64,000 nt of DNA from a virus, in the IMG/VR virus record IMGVR_UViG_3300031746_000004, positions 1 through 64,000 of that record. The stretch is one strand, 5' to 3'. Positions 15,023-22,775 of the stretch are shown piece by piece. A program made the position numbers and the translations under genes. Below the pieces are notes generated by a model, which saw only the letters and a program-made list of their open reading frames with translations, was not told where the DNA came from and did not search any database. The stretch's first letter is position 1. Every line of letters begins with the position of its first letter.

Positions 15023-15915
15023 TGTTTTATTCTTTCTAAATTACTTAATATTACCATTTTCTCTTTTACATTGAAATTTATTAATTTTTCCATTTGACAA
15101 AGTATTTCGCATAATTTACCTACTTTAGAAAAAGATAATTTACTGTTAGTTATATAAATAAAAAGATAATCTATAAATTCTTTTATATTTATTTCGTCGC
15201 TCATTATTTTTACTTTAGCATTATCATAATCTCCAGAAGATATTAATTTTAATAAATTTTCATTTTTACCCCTTTGGTCTAATAATTCTACAGGAATACC
15301 TTGTTTAATACTTTGAAGATGTAAAACCATTCTTCTTATATCAGGATAATATTTATTGATTATATAATCTATATTATCTATTTTTACTTCTTCTATTTTA
15401 ATTATTTGTAATAAATAATTTTTAATTTGGTCTTTAGGCGGTAAATTAAAATTAATATTTACACATCTACTAACTAAAGGTTCTATAATTTTTTCTATAT
15501 GATTTGCTGTTAAAATAAAAAAAGCATTATTAATAGTTTCTTCCATTAAATTTCTTAAAGAATTTTGTGCTTGCGAAGTCAATCCGTCTGCTTCGTCCAA
15601 TATTACTGCTTTCTTCACCCCTATCTTTAAAGATTTATTTTTAGTAAAATTACTAACTTGTTCTCTAATTATATCTATTCCTCTATCTGAAGAAGCATTT
15701 AATGTTAATATATCGCTACCTAATAAATGACAAAGTAGATAAGCTGTAGATGTTTTCCCTGTTCCTGCAGAAGAAGAATATAATAATAGATGAGGAATTT
15801 TTTCAGGTTCTTTAGATATTTGAGTTAAAAAAGTTTTGTATTTATCGTCTATTACTAAAGATTCTAAAATCTTTGGACGATATTTCTCAATCCATACAAT
15901 ATTTTTTGTATCCAT
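15004..15915 (-). CDS. Sliding clamp loader ATPase (gp44/RFC-small-like)
   Basis: 303 residues. It opens with WIEKYRPK, then Walker A SSAGTGKT (about residues 48-55), Walker B VILDEADG, sensor 1 FILTANH and the SRC arginine finger LVSRC, the full set for an RFC small-subunit/T4 gp44 AAA+ clamp loader. It opens the ring clamp at primer-template junctions using ATP. It overlaps the gp62-like gene and lies 2 nt from the clamp gene, giving a compact clamp-loader operon. Confidence 0.93.
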   Translation of the reverse strand: MDTKNIVWIEKYRPKILESLVIDDKYKTFLTQISKEPEKIPHLLLYSSSAGTGKTSTAYLLCHLLGSDILTLNASSDRGIDIIREQVSNFTKNKSLKIGVKKAVILDEADGLTSQAQNSLRNLMEETINNAFFILTANHIEKIIEPLVSRCVNINFNLPPKDQIKNYLLQIIKIEEVKIDNIDYIINKYYPDIRRMVLHLQSIKQGIPVELLDQRGKNENLLKLISSGDYDNAKVKIMSDEINIKEFIDYLFIYITNSKLSFSKVGKLCEILCQMEKLINFNVKEKMVILSNLERIKQCLTLN

Positions 15916-15916
15916 T

Positions 15917-16594
15917 TTAACTCACTTCCGCTACTAAAATTTCTATCTTAAAATCTTCGGTTTCTTGTTTTATCAGGATAGGAGAATTATTTTTTAAAAC
16001 CAATTCTACTTCTCCCTCTAATCCTTGAATGGCTTCTACAAAAGAATTACTCATCCTAACTTTCGCTTCTCCTGAACCTTCTATTAATTCTATTGTATCT
16101 ATTATATTATCTTTATTTTCTTCTAAAATACTCACTATTAAATCTTTTCCTTTTAATTCTAAATCGAAAAAAGTAGATTCAGTAGCTATTAAATAATTTT
16201 CTATATTTCTTAAATTTTTTAAATCTACTTTTATAGAAGAAACTCCTTCCAAAATTTTTATGATATTATTAAAATTCTTTTCTTCTACTTTACTATTTAT
16301 ATATTCTGGAGATTTTAATAATACATTTACTTTCTTTTTTCCTTCGCTTAACATTAATCTATTATCTTTTAATTCTATTTTAACTTTAGGTAATAAATCT
16401 AAATACTTTTTTAAACTATTTAATTTCTGAAGTCCTATAATTTCTTTAGTATCTAATATAGACTTTTTTGCTGTTAATCTTATAGCAATACTTTGGTCTG
16501 GAGAAGTAGCTAAAATCTTTTTATCGTTTACTACTATTTCATTTATTTCTCTTTGACCTTTTAAAGTTACTGATTTTAAAATATTTTTTAGCAT
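15917..16594 (-). CDS. DNA sliding clamp (gp45/PCNA-like)
   Basis: 225 residues of alternating beta and short helices with weak sequence motifs, as in T4 gp45: an N-terminal LKNILKSVTLKG, a basic central patch (KVKIELKDNRLML) and two similar halves. Its position directly upstream of the clamp loader genes makes the call. The clamp tethers the DNA polymerase and in T4 also activates late transcription. Confidence 0.82.
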   Translation of the reverse strand: MLKNILKSVTLKGQREINEIVVNDKKILATSPDQSIAIRLTAKKSILDTKEIIGLQKLNSLKKYLDLLPKVKIELKDNRLMLSEGKKKVNVLLKSPEYINSKVEEKNFNNIIKILEGVSSIKVDLKNLRNIENYLIATESTFFDLELKGKDLIVSILEENKDNIIDTIELIEGSGEAKVRMSNSFVEAIQGLEGEVELVLKNNSPILIKQETEDFKIEILVAEVS

Positions 16595-16604
16595 TTTCTT
16601 CCTC

Positions 16605-17324
16605 CTAAAATTTAATAGTAAATTTTCCTAATACTTTCTCAAAAAATCCTCGTTCTCCTTTATTAAATCCTGTTCCTACACTTACTCCAAATGCTGAATT
16701 TTCGGTTAGTTTATAAGATACTCCGAAAGGATAAAATCCTCCGTTCGTTAAACAAATATCCGCAACCCATTTAAAATATTTAGCATATCTAACCCCTATT
16801 CCATATTCCATTCCTGCTTTTACATTACTAATTCCTAATCCACCAACTGCTATAGGTTCTAAAATAAATCCATACGGTTTTAAATATTTTCTCAAATTAT
16901 CTAAATCCTTAACCTTAATATCTTTTAATACTGTTTTTTTATCTTTATCTAATACTTGCATACTTCCGTCTTTTTGGATATGTAAATAATGTTCGTTTAA
17001 TTTTACAAATTCTTCTTTTCCTCTCCAATCTATTACAACAGGTTTTCCTAATTGTCCTTTATAATAACAATAACCCCCCCAAACACCCATTACAATACCT
17101 ATAATTGCCAATCTAATTAACCAAGTTCTAATCGATAATTCTTGACTTACAGTTTTTCCCCATAAATCCGACCTAACAACTGACGTAATTCCTGTTACTA
17201 ATTTTTTTGTATCAAATTTTTCATTTTGAATTTTTGCTTTTAATTGTCCAGAAATTAAATTTTTTAAAATCCAAATTATTATTCCTGCCAAGAAACCGCC
17301 ACTTAACAATAATATATCTTTCAT
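16605..17324 (-). CDS. Membrane protein with beta-rich C-terminus, 239 aa
   Basis: Hydrophobic helices lie at about residues 3-24 and 68-88. The remainder is soluble and beta rich (IDWRGKEEFVKLNEHYLHI, then GGFYPFGVSYKLTENSAFG) and ends in an aromatic residue (KFTIKF). The last part looks like membrane or beta-barrel strands, but it is too short for a full barrel. I do not recognise the family. It starts the replication operon together with two small genes. Confidence 0.6.
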   Translation of the reverse strand: MKDILLLSGGFLAGIIIWILKNLISGQLKAKIQNEKFDTKKLVTGITSVVRSDLWGKTVSQELSIRTWLIRLAIIGIVMGVWGGYCYYKGQLGKPVVIDWRGKEEFVKLNEHYLHIQKDGSMQVLDKDKKTVLKDIKVKDLDNLRKYLKPYGFILEPIAVGGLGISNVKAGMEYGIGVRYAKYFKWVADICLTNGGFYPFGVSYKLTENSAFGVSVGTGFNKGERGFFEKVLGKFTIKF

Positions 17325-17501
17325 TTATGCTCCCATTGGTTTTTTTAATTTATCTAAAAAATAATTTAATGATTTTAATGGTTCTTTAGTCTTTCCTTTT
17401 CCGTCTATTTCTTGTCTATGATTAACTATACCATTATACCATTTTGTTATTTCTCTAATCTTATTTTCGTATGTCTTTTGACTTCTTCCTTTTTTTCTCA
17501 T
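17325..17501 (-). CDS. Small basic protein, 58 aa
   Basis: Lysine-rich (MRKKGRSQKTYENKI at the start), helical, with WYNGIVNHRQEIDGKGK in the middle. Its stop abuts the next gene's ATG. Function unknown. Confidence 0.55.
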   Translation of the reverse strand: MRKKGRSQKTYENKIREITKWYNGIVNHRQEIDGKGKTKEPLKSLNYFLDKLKKPMGA

Positions 17502-17575
17502 AATATCCTTTTATTGAATATAAATATTAATAAAAAACAAATTATTGCTATAAATAACTCTTTTAATATTTCCAT
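17498..17575 (-). CDS. Membrane micropeptide, 25 aa
   Basis: One hydrophobic helix (LFIAIICFLLIFIF) after a short charged start; overlaps the next gene as ATGA. Between it and 17720 are about 145 nt of AT-rich sequence with the 12-bp palindrome TAGTTATAACTA and no clear gene, possibly the promoter for the replication and modification operon. Confidence 0.4.
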   Translation of the reverse strand: MEILKELFIAIICFLLIFIFNKRIL

Positions 17576-17719
17576 ATTACTTTTTAATTAATAAAGTATT
17601 ACTATTTAGTTATAACTAAGTTAAAATACTTACTATAATAAAGCGTAACAGTTCTTTTTTGATTAATCATTTTATATCTTTGTAATTAAATAAAAGGAGA
17701 GAAGATATTTCCTATTGAA

Positions 17720-18397
17720 TTAACCATTATCCTCATCATTATTTATGGTAGAAAATAGATTCTTCTCTCCGATTATTATTTTAATCTTTTTTGTATAAAA
17801 TTCTTGCCAAAAAGTTCTGTTAAAATTTGCTCTTACATTACATGAATTACATAAAGTAATTAAATTTTCTTCATTGTAATTTATATGATTATAATCAATA
17901 TGATGAACATCCAAAATTCTACCTCTTACTATCAAATGTTCTTCTTCGGTCATACCGCAATTTTGACAAGTATAATTATCTCGTTTGCGAATTAATTCTC
18001 TAAGTTCATCATTAAATTCTACGGGATACGACTCATAACCTTTACCATGAATATAAGCACCAGATAGTATACCTTTTCTTATTCCTGTCCTTTTTGCCCA
18101 TTTATGATAGCATTTTTGACATCTAATTCCATAAAAAGTTATATGAGTACCACAATCCATACATTTATTATTTTTGGTTTTACCATGTTTATAATTGTAA
18201 TGATTTTTACCTGTGATAGTTTTAAAATAACATTCTTGACAATGTTTTACATCTTTAGTTATTTCTTTACCACATTCACAATAATATTTTTTAAAATTTT
18301 GTTTGCGACACAAATCAGAACAATATTTTTTATTAGAACCTTTAAAAGATTTAAATTCTTTATTACACTTTGGATTTTTACAAATTTTGATATTCAT
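17720..18397 (-). CDS. HNH homing endonuclease with zinc ribbons
   Basis: 225 residues: an N-terminal treble-clef-like zinc site (CKNPKCNKEF to CSDLC), two zinc ribbons (CECG, CMDCG) separated by a KNHYNYKHGKT linker, and a C-terminal HNH core RDNYTCQNCG, VHHIDY, NLITLCNSCNVRANFNR. The ribbons probably recognise DNA and the HNH core cuts it. It is free-standing, between the metallophosphoesterase gene and the replication operon. Four other genes in the window share this core. Confidence 0.9.
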   Translation of the reverse strand: MNIKICKNPKCNKEFKSFKGSNKKYCSDLCRKQNFKKYYCECGKEITKDVKHCQECYFKTITGKNHYNYKHGKTKNNKCMDCGTHITFYGIRCQKCYHKWAKRTGIRKGILSGAYIHGKGYESYPVEFNDELRELIRKRDNYTCQNCGMTEEEHLIVRGRILDVHHIDYNHINYNEENLITLCNSCNVRANFNRTFWQEFYTKKIKIIIGEKNLFSTINNDEDNG

Positions 18398-18398
18398 T

Positions 18399-19571
18399 TT
18401 ATAGTTTAAATCCCTTTGATAATTCTATTCCTTTAAAATCTAATTCAAATGCCCAAGTCATAGGTCTGGTCTTATTCGTACCAAAAAACCATTGTTTAGG
18501 CTCTGTATAAATACCATATAATTTACGAGCATAATCATCAAAAGGTATCCATGCCCCGTTAGTTAATAAAACTCCTTTATCTCCTATTGGTTCTTTTTCA
18601 AGAGAATGAAAATGACCCATCATATAGACATCGTACTTTTCTTCTGGTAAGTTTATATAAACATCTTTAGCTTTTCTAATTCGAGTAGTTTTTGCTCCAC
18701 CACCGCTTTCATCTCCATGTGTCATAAAAAACATGTGATTATAAACTTTAGTAGAATAATATCTGGATGTAGGGATAGTAACTGTTACTTTATCATTTTT
18801 TGCAGTTTTAAACATTAATTCCAATGTTTTATAAATATGGTATTCTAAATAATTTTCAACTGGCATATCTGCTTTTCGATTACTCGTTGACATCGAATGA
18901 TTACCAACTATACAAAAAACTTCTATTTTTGGAAATAATTTGCATAATTCATTTATTAAAAATGCAAAATCCCTTACAGCATCCCAAATCTGGTTTCCTG
19001 CTATTTTGGTTATTTTAAATTCTTGCCCTTCAAAAACATAGCCATCTCCTTCTATTAAATCTCCCAATAAAAATATATTTAGTTTTTCAAAACAATATGT
19101 ATTTCTTTGCATAGAAATTATCTCTACAATCGAATCTAAATATCTCTGTAACATTATTTTTCTAATACTGTCATTGTAAGTTTCAATTTCTTTTTGTAAA
19201 GGAGGATAATAAACTTTATTCGATTTTCCTATATGCATATCGGAAATAATTGAATTAGCAATTTCAGATTTTTTATTTTTTTTGTAATCTATTAAACATT
19301 TTACTGGTTTCAATCCACATACATATTTGTCTATTTGACTATTAAAAATTTCAAATATTTGATTATACATTTCACTTCTATTATTTTTGTTTATTATAGA
19401 TTTATCTTCTTTCTCATTTTCAATCATTTTTGGTTTTCCTCTCGTCAAATTTGCTCTGCGGTGCATAACAGATTTATAGGAACGATTAAGTTCTCTCGCT
19501 ATCTCTTCCGTAGTTTTGTTCTCTTCTACCATTTCAAGTAATCTTTTTTCTTCTTTATCATTCCATTTCAT
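18399..19571 (-). CDS. Metallophosphoesterase with N-terminal helix-turn-helix
   Basis: 390 residues. Residues 1-45 (WNDKEEKRLLEMVEENKTTE, then ARELNRSYKSVMHRR) form a Myb/SANT-like helix-turn-helix; the rest is a calcineurin-like phosphoesterase with ISDMH, LLGDLIEGDG, IVGNH and GHFHS metal-binding motifs. Such enzymes are two-metal nucleases or phosphatases, and fusion to a DNA-binding domain suggests a DNA nuclease. The ATG at 19571 has a GAGGAG site upstream, better than an ATG at 19607. Confidence 0.85.
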   Translation of the reverse strand: MKWNDKEEKRLLEMVEENKTTEEIARELNRSYKSVMHRRANLTRGKPKMIENEKEDKSIINKNNRSEMYNQIFEIFNSQIDKYVCGLKPVKCLIDYKKNKKSEIANSIISDMHIGKSNKVYYPPLQKEIETYNDSIRKIMLQRYLDSIVEIISMQRNTYCFEKLNIFLLGDLIEGDGYVFEGQEFKITKIAGNQIWDAVRDFAFLINELCKLFPKIEVFCIVGNHSMSTSNRKADMPVENYLEYHIYKTLELMFKTAKNDKVTVTIPTSRYYSTKVYNHMFFMTHGDESGGGAKTTRIRKAKDVYINLPEEKYDVYMMGHFHSLEKEPIGDKGVLLTNGAWIPFDDYARKLYGIYTEPKQWFFGTNKTRPMTWAFELDFKGIELSKGFKL

Positions 19572-19581
19572 TTTTTTCTCC

Positions 19582-19710
19582 TCAAAAATTATATTTATCG
19601 GGAGCAAAATTATAAATTTCTACTATATAATATCCTATTCTAAAGATACCTATATCTTGTGTAAATAAAATTCCAAAACCTAAATAATCTTTATCTTTAT
19701 AAATCTTCAT
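19582..19710 (-). CDS. Small hypothetical protein, 42 aa
   Basis: ATG at 19710 after GGAG; the peptide is beta-prone and aromatic (DYLGFGILFTQDIGIFRIGY). It ends inside the leader of the metallophosphoesterase gene. Function unknown. Confidence 0.45.
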   Translation of the reverse strand: MKIYKDKDYLGFGILFTQDIGIFRIGYYIVEIYNFAPDKYNF

Positions 19711-19726
19711 ATTATCTCCTAATTTA

Positions 19727-20011
19727 TTATTTAACTTTAGTTAATATTTTTCCTATATAATATTCTTGCCAATAATTTCGATTGTAATTTGCTCTTGTAT
19801 TACAAGGATTGCAAGTAGTTATTAAATTATCTTTTTTACAATCTATACAATAATGTTTTTCGAGAGTAAATCCTGTTTTGAAATTAGGATGATTTTTGGG
19901 ATTTTTATATTTTCCTTTTTGAGAACAGTGTCGACATTTTTTAGAATTATTTTGAATTAACTTTCCACAGTCTTTACATTTATTATTATCAGAATAATGA
20001 TATTTATTCAT
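19727..20011 (-). pseudogene. Internally deleted HNH homing endonuclease
   Basis: 94 residues keep two zinc-ribbon pieces (CKDCGKL, CRHCSQK), the KNPKNHPNFKTG linker and the extreme C-terminus DNLITTCNPCNTRANYNRN. CIDCKK is joined straight to DNLIT, so the segment with the first HNH cysteines and the HHID catalytic histidines is missing. The frame remains open. It overlaps the SpoVG-like gene by 8 nt. Likely catalytically dead, perhaps still DNA-binding. Confidence 0.75.
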
Positions 20012-20306
20012 TTCTAACTCTTTCTTTTAAAAAATTTGTATATGCAGATAATAAAAAATCCTCTATTTTATTTCCGATTGTTTTATTTATCGGATAAACA
20101 GAGGATATAATTTTTCCATTAGCCAAAGTAATACGAGGATATGAAATATAATATCCTCCTATTGGTTTGGTATAAATTCTTGCTTCGTTTATTCTTATTA
20201 AATTTTGGAAAGTAAAAGAAATATAGCAAACTAAACCTTTATCAGTTGGCTTTATAGGATAGAATGTTATTTCTGTTATTTCTTCTTTTTTTCTTCGATT
20301 AGTCAT
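20004..20306 (-). CDS. SpoVG-like nucleic-acid-binding protein
   Basis: 100 residues. The pattern ITEITFYPI, GLVCYISFTFQNLIRINEAR, GGYYISYPR, SSVYPINKTIGNKIEDFLL follows SpoVG (beta strands, a VHDIR-like element, P-K/R-P-like loop, HPI-N helix). SpoVG is a small site-specific DNA- and RNA-binding regulator in Bacillota. The gene lies directly downstream of the sigma factor gene and behind a promoter-like element shared with the ncRNA, so it may be a phage regulator. Confidence 0.72.
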   Translation of the reverse strand: MTNRRKKEEITEITFYPIKPTDKGLVCYISFTFQNLIRINEARIYTKPIGGYYISYPRITLANGKIISSVYPINKTIGNKIEDFLLSAYTNFLKERVRNE

Positions 20307-20314
20307 CTCTTCAT

Positions 20315-20357
20315 CCTTCTACTTATAAGTATACTAAAAAAACTCAAGAATTTAAGT
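20315..20357 (-). promoter_or_regulatory. Two-block promoter-like element, class B copy 1
   Basis: On the minus strand: ACTTAAAT, 16 nt, then TATACTTATAAGTAGAAGG. The identical two blocks with the same 16-nt spacing occur on the plus strand at 36503-36545. TATACT is a plausible -10 and the first block is placed like a -35. It overlaps the end of the sigma factor gene and would drive the SpoVG-like gene. Confidence 0.7.
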
Positions 20358-21054
20358 AGTATTTTAATTTTTTTTCTAATTCTTTACTTATTTGACTAAT
20401 TCTCGCACTACTAATTCCAAATCTTTTGGCTATTTCTACCTTTTTCAACCCTTTTTCTTTCAATAAGATACGAATATATTTTTTTTCTAAATCAGAACAA
20501 GAAATTATAAAATCTTTCATATCTATATTTTCTAAAAAATCTTCTTCTTTAGTATCTAAAATTGGTAATTCTTCTAATTCTCCTTCGTTATTTTCCTTAT
20601 TAAAAGGTTTATGCGTAATACTTTTTATAAAATCTTTAGTTAAAAACGAAGGAGTCCAATCGAACATACAACTATAAAGATAAGTATAAAAACTTTTAGA
20701 TATATCATAATTTTCTATAATTCTTAATATTTCTAAAATTAAATCTTGTTCTACGTCCATATAATCACATAAATTATAACTTCTAAGATTAAAAAATCCT
20801 TTAATACATTCGCATTTATCACAAGTTTTACATTCCGTTTTATCTTCGATTATACATTGACGACAAAATTTACATTTATGATAGAGAGACAATGGATACC
20901 ATTTTCTTTCGTAAATATATTTTGCTTTCTTTCTAATCAAAGGTCTAAAATATACAAATATTTCTTCTAATAATTTCTTATCTTTTATTTCTTTATATAG
21001 TTTTATTTTATTTTCTATATCTACTCTATTTTCTTCGTTAATTTTATTATTCAT
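20344..21054 (-). CDS. Phage sigma factor with Cys-rich insertion
   Basis: 236 residues. Residues 34-47 (YFRPLIRKKAKYIY) and 98-130 (DYMDVEQDLILEILRIIENY and onward) fit sigma-70 region 2; residues 197-230 (GLKKVEIAKRFGISSARISQ) are the region 4 helix-turn-helix. Between the two parts of region 2 is an insert with seven cysteines (61, 64, 67, 75, 78, 81, 83), likely zinc or iron-sulfur binding. It would redirect host RNA polymerase to phage promoters; the class A or B elements in this window are candidate targets. Confidence 0.82.
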   Translation of the reverse strand: MNNKINEENRVDIENKIKLYKEIKDKKLLEEIFVYFRPLIRKKAKYIYERKWYPLSLYHKCKFCRQCIIEDKTECKTCDKCECIKGFFNLRSYNLCDYMDVEQDLILEILRIIENYDISKSFYTYLYSCMFDWTPSFLTKDFIKSITHKPFNKENNEGELEELPILDTKEEDFLENIDMKDFIISCSDLEKKYIRILLKEKGLKKVEIAKRFGISSARISQISKELEKKLKYYLNS

Positions 21055-21310
21055 TATTTTTTCTCCTTCTTTCTATTTCGTCTAAATTTAAAATTTTATA
21101 TCCTTCTTCTCTAAATTCTCCAGTTAATAAATCTTTATCTTTTTCTGTAATTCCTAAAAATTTAATTTTATCTTTTTTCTTGTTCATAATTTCTAAAAAT
21201 TCCTCGTGCATACTTTCTCCTGCTTTCTTACCATTTTTTAAAGCAAGTTCGCAAATTTCTAAATAATCAGATATGTTCATTATAAAAAGTGCTTGTTTTT
21301 TATTTTCCAT
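21047..21310 (-). CDS. Helical hypothetical protein, 87 aa
   Basis: The ATG at 21310 follows GGAGG by 6 nt. The chain is charged and helical (MNISDYLEICELALKNG, then EFLEIMNKKKDKIKFLG). It overlaps the sigma gene start by 8 nt, so an anti-sigma or co-regulator role is conceivable but nothing in the sequence shows it. Confidence 0.6.
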   Translation of the reverse strand: MENKKQALFIMNISDYLEICELALKNGKKAGESMHEEFLEIMNKKKDKIKFLGITEKDKDLLTGEFREEGYKILNLDEIERRRKNNE

Positions 21311-21312
21311 AT

Positions 21313-21471
21313 TTAATCCTCCGACATAATAATCCGACATTCTTTACAAACGTATAAAGGATAAACTACTTCTCCATCATCACTAATATTTATAAATTCT
21401 CCTTTAAAAATATAATTACCACAAAAACCACATTTCTTTAATCCTAATAATTTTAAAATTTTATTCTTCAT
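21313..21471 (-). CDS. Zinc-ribbon protein, 52 aa
   Basis: KKCGFCGNY near residue 13 and VCKEC near residue 41 make a two-knuckle zinc ribbon. Ends 3 nt before the next start. Function unknown. Confidence 0.55.
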   Translation of the reverse strand: MKNKILKLLGLKKCGFCGNYIFKGEFINISDDGEVVYPLYVCKECRIIMSED

Positions 21472-21547
21472 CTTCTTTAGCCTCTCTCATAAAATCATTT
21501 CGTTCGTCAAATCTATAACTATTTTCTAACCATTCTTGGTCTGTCAT
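21461..21547 (-). CDS. Small acidic peptide, 28 aa
   Basis: ATG at 21547 directly after the recombinase gene; acidic and helical (TDQEWLENSYRFDERN). Overlaps the next gene by 11 nt. Translation is plausible from the packing only. Confidence 0.35.
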   Translation of the reverse strand: MTDQEWLENSYRFDERNDFMREAKEDEE

Positions 21548-21553
21548 TTTTTA

Positions 21554-22363
21554 TTATCCTATTTGTTTTTTATAAACTTCTTGTGCTAATTTATCGTCGG
21601 GATTTGCATAAATTAAGGTTGTTTGTAAAGAATTATGTCCTAAAATACGTTGTATAACTAATGGACTAATATTTTGTCTCATCATATAAGTAGCGGAAGA
21701 ATGTCTAAAAATATGAGTAGATATATTTTTATTTAAATATTTTCCTATTTTCTTCGATAAGTAATTAATTTCTGCTAATGTAATAGAAAAAGCATTATTT
21801 AATTCTTTTTCCGAATTAAAATAATCTGTTAAATCTTTAATAATTATATTAGGAAAATAAACTATTCTTTCGGTCTTATCTTTTTGCCCCCAAATATTTA
21901 CCGAACAATTTATTAAATCTATTTTTTCTCTATTTAAAGAAAGTAATTCTCCTTTTCTAATTCCTGTAAAAAATAAGAATTTTAAAATAGCATTACACTT
22001 AGTAGAAGACATTCCTGCTTTGCTATAAGTAGAATAATATTTTATGCCTTGTAGAAGTTCTTCATAAGTGATATAATTAGGTTGTTTTCTTTCTACTTCT
22101 AATAATTTAATTTCGAAACAAGCGTGTTTTTCTATTTTTAAAAATTTACAATAATCTCTACAACTCTTGATAACATTGTTTATAGAATTTTCAGAATATT
22201 TTTTATCTGTAAAATATTGAGCCAATTGTTCTTTTGTTAAAGTTTCAAAAATTATTTCTTTCGTTTCTAAATATTCGAAAAAAGGATTAAGGAAATTATA
22301 ATAAACCAATGACCTATGAATATTTAAAAGATACTTTTTATATATTTCTAATTGTTCTTTCAT
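21554..22363 (-). CDS. Tyrosine recombinase/integrase
   Basis: 269 residues. The N-terminal SAM-like core-binding region (about 1-110) precedes the catalytic domain with Arg in TGIRKGELL, HIFRHSSATYMM (His-x-x-Arg), the second His in LGHNSLQTT and the nucleophile in TLIYANP. The ATG at 22363 overlaps the small upstream gene (ATGA); an ATG at 22444 would run through that gene. It implies integration, plasmid-dimer resolution or inversion. I see no att-like core next to it. Confidence 0.9.
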   Translation of the reverse strand: MKEQLEIYKKYLLNIHRSLVYYNFLNPFFEYLETKEIIFETLTKEQLAQYFTDKKYSENSINNVIKSCRDYCKFLKIEKHACFEIKLLEVERKQPNYITYEELLQGIKYYSTYSKAGMSSTKCNAILKFLFFTGIRKGELLSLNREKIDLINCSVNIWGQKDKTERIVYFPNIIIKDLTDYFNSEKELNNAFSITLAEINYLSKKIGKYLNKNISTHIFRHSSATYMMRQNISPLVIQRILGHNSLQTTLIYANPDDKLAQEVYKKQIG

Positions 22364-22482
22364 TTGATTATCCACCTTATTCCATTTTGTTTTACTTTTT
22401 CTAAAAGTGATACTACAAATTCTAAAGCATCTGTTTCGGAACATTCCGTAAATTGTTGAACAAAATTAGAAAGTATTTCCAT
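22360..22482 (-). CDS. Small helical protein, 40 aa
   Basis: Acidic N-terminal half (FVQQFTECSETDALEFVVSL) and basic end. Coupled to the recombinase start as ATGA. Could be a recombination accessory peptide; no motif supports this. Confidence 0.45.
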   Translation of the reverse strand: MEILSNFVQQFTECSETDALEFVVSLLEKVKQNGIRWIIK

Positions 22483-22498
22483 AAAAATTATTTCTTTC

Positions 22499-22648
22499 TC
22501 ATTCTGTTTTTTCATTTTCTAATTCTTTTATTGCCTCTTTTAATAATCTTTCGATTTCGAGCATAGGATTTAAATTTTGTTTACCCATTCTAAAAAGTAA
22601 CCAATTTTTTGCGTATTTGTATAATTTTGTTTTTTTAATTTCTTTCAT
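22499..22648 (-). CDS. Small basic helical protein, 49 aa
   Basis: ATG at 22648 after AAGGAG; basic N-terminus (KEIKKTKLYKYAKNWLLF) and a charged amphipathic helix to the end. Function unknown. Confidence 0.5.
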   Translation of the reverse strand: MKEIKKTKLYKYAKNWLLFRMGKQNLNPMLEIERLLKEAIKELENEKTE

Positions 22649-22775
22649 TTAATCTCCTTTGTTTATTTTCCCATTGTTTTTGAGTTACGTGTCCTATAAC
22701 ATAACAAATTTTTATATTATCATCATCTTCTAACTCTATTATCTCTTTACATACTTTGCATTGTTGTTTTTTCAA
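22635..22775 (-). CDS. Small zinc-knuckle protein with TTG start, 46 aa
   Basis: No ATG is available; TTG at 22775 has GGAG 7 nt upstream, and another gene here (29802-30083) also starts with TTG. CKVCKEI near the N-terminus and a later Cys suggest a half zinc site. It overlaps its neighbours on both sides. Confidence 0.4.
   Translation of the reverse strand: MKKQQCKVCKEIIELEDDDNIKICYVIGHVTQKQWENKQRRLNERN

Noticed and set aside
17610-17680. A 22-codon frame on the minus strand beginning MINQKRTV
   Set aside because: There is no ribosome binding site at proper distance and it lies in what looks like a control region with a 12-bp palindrome.
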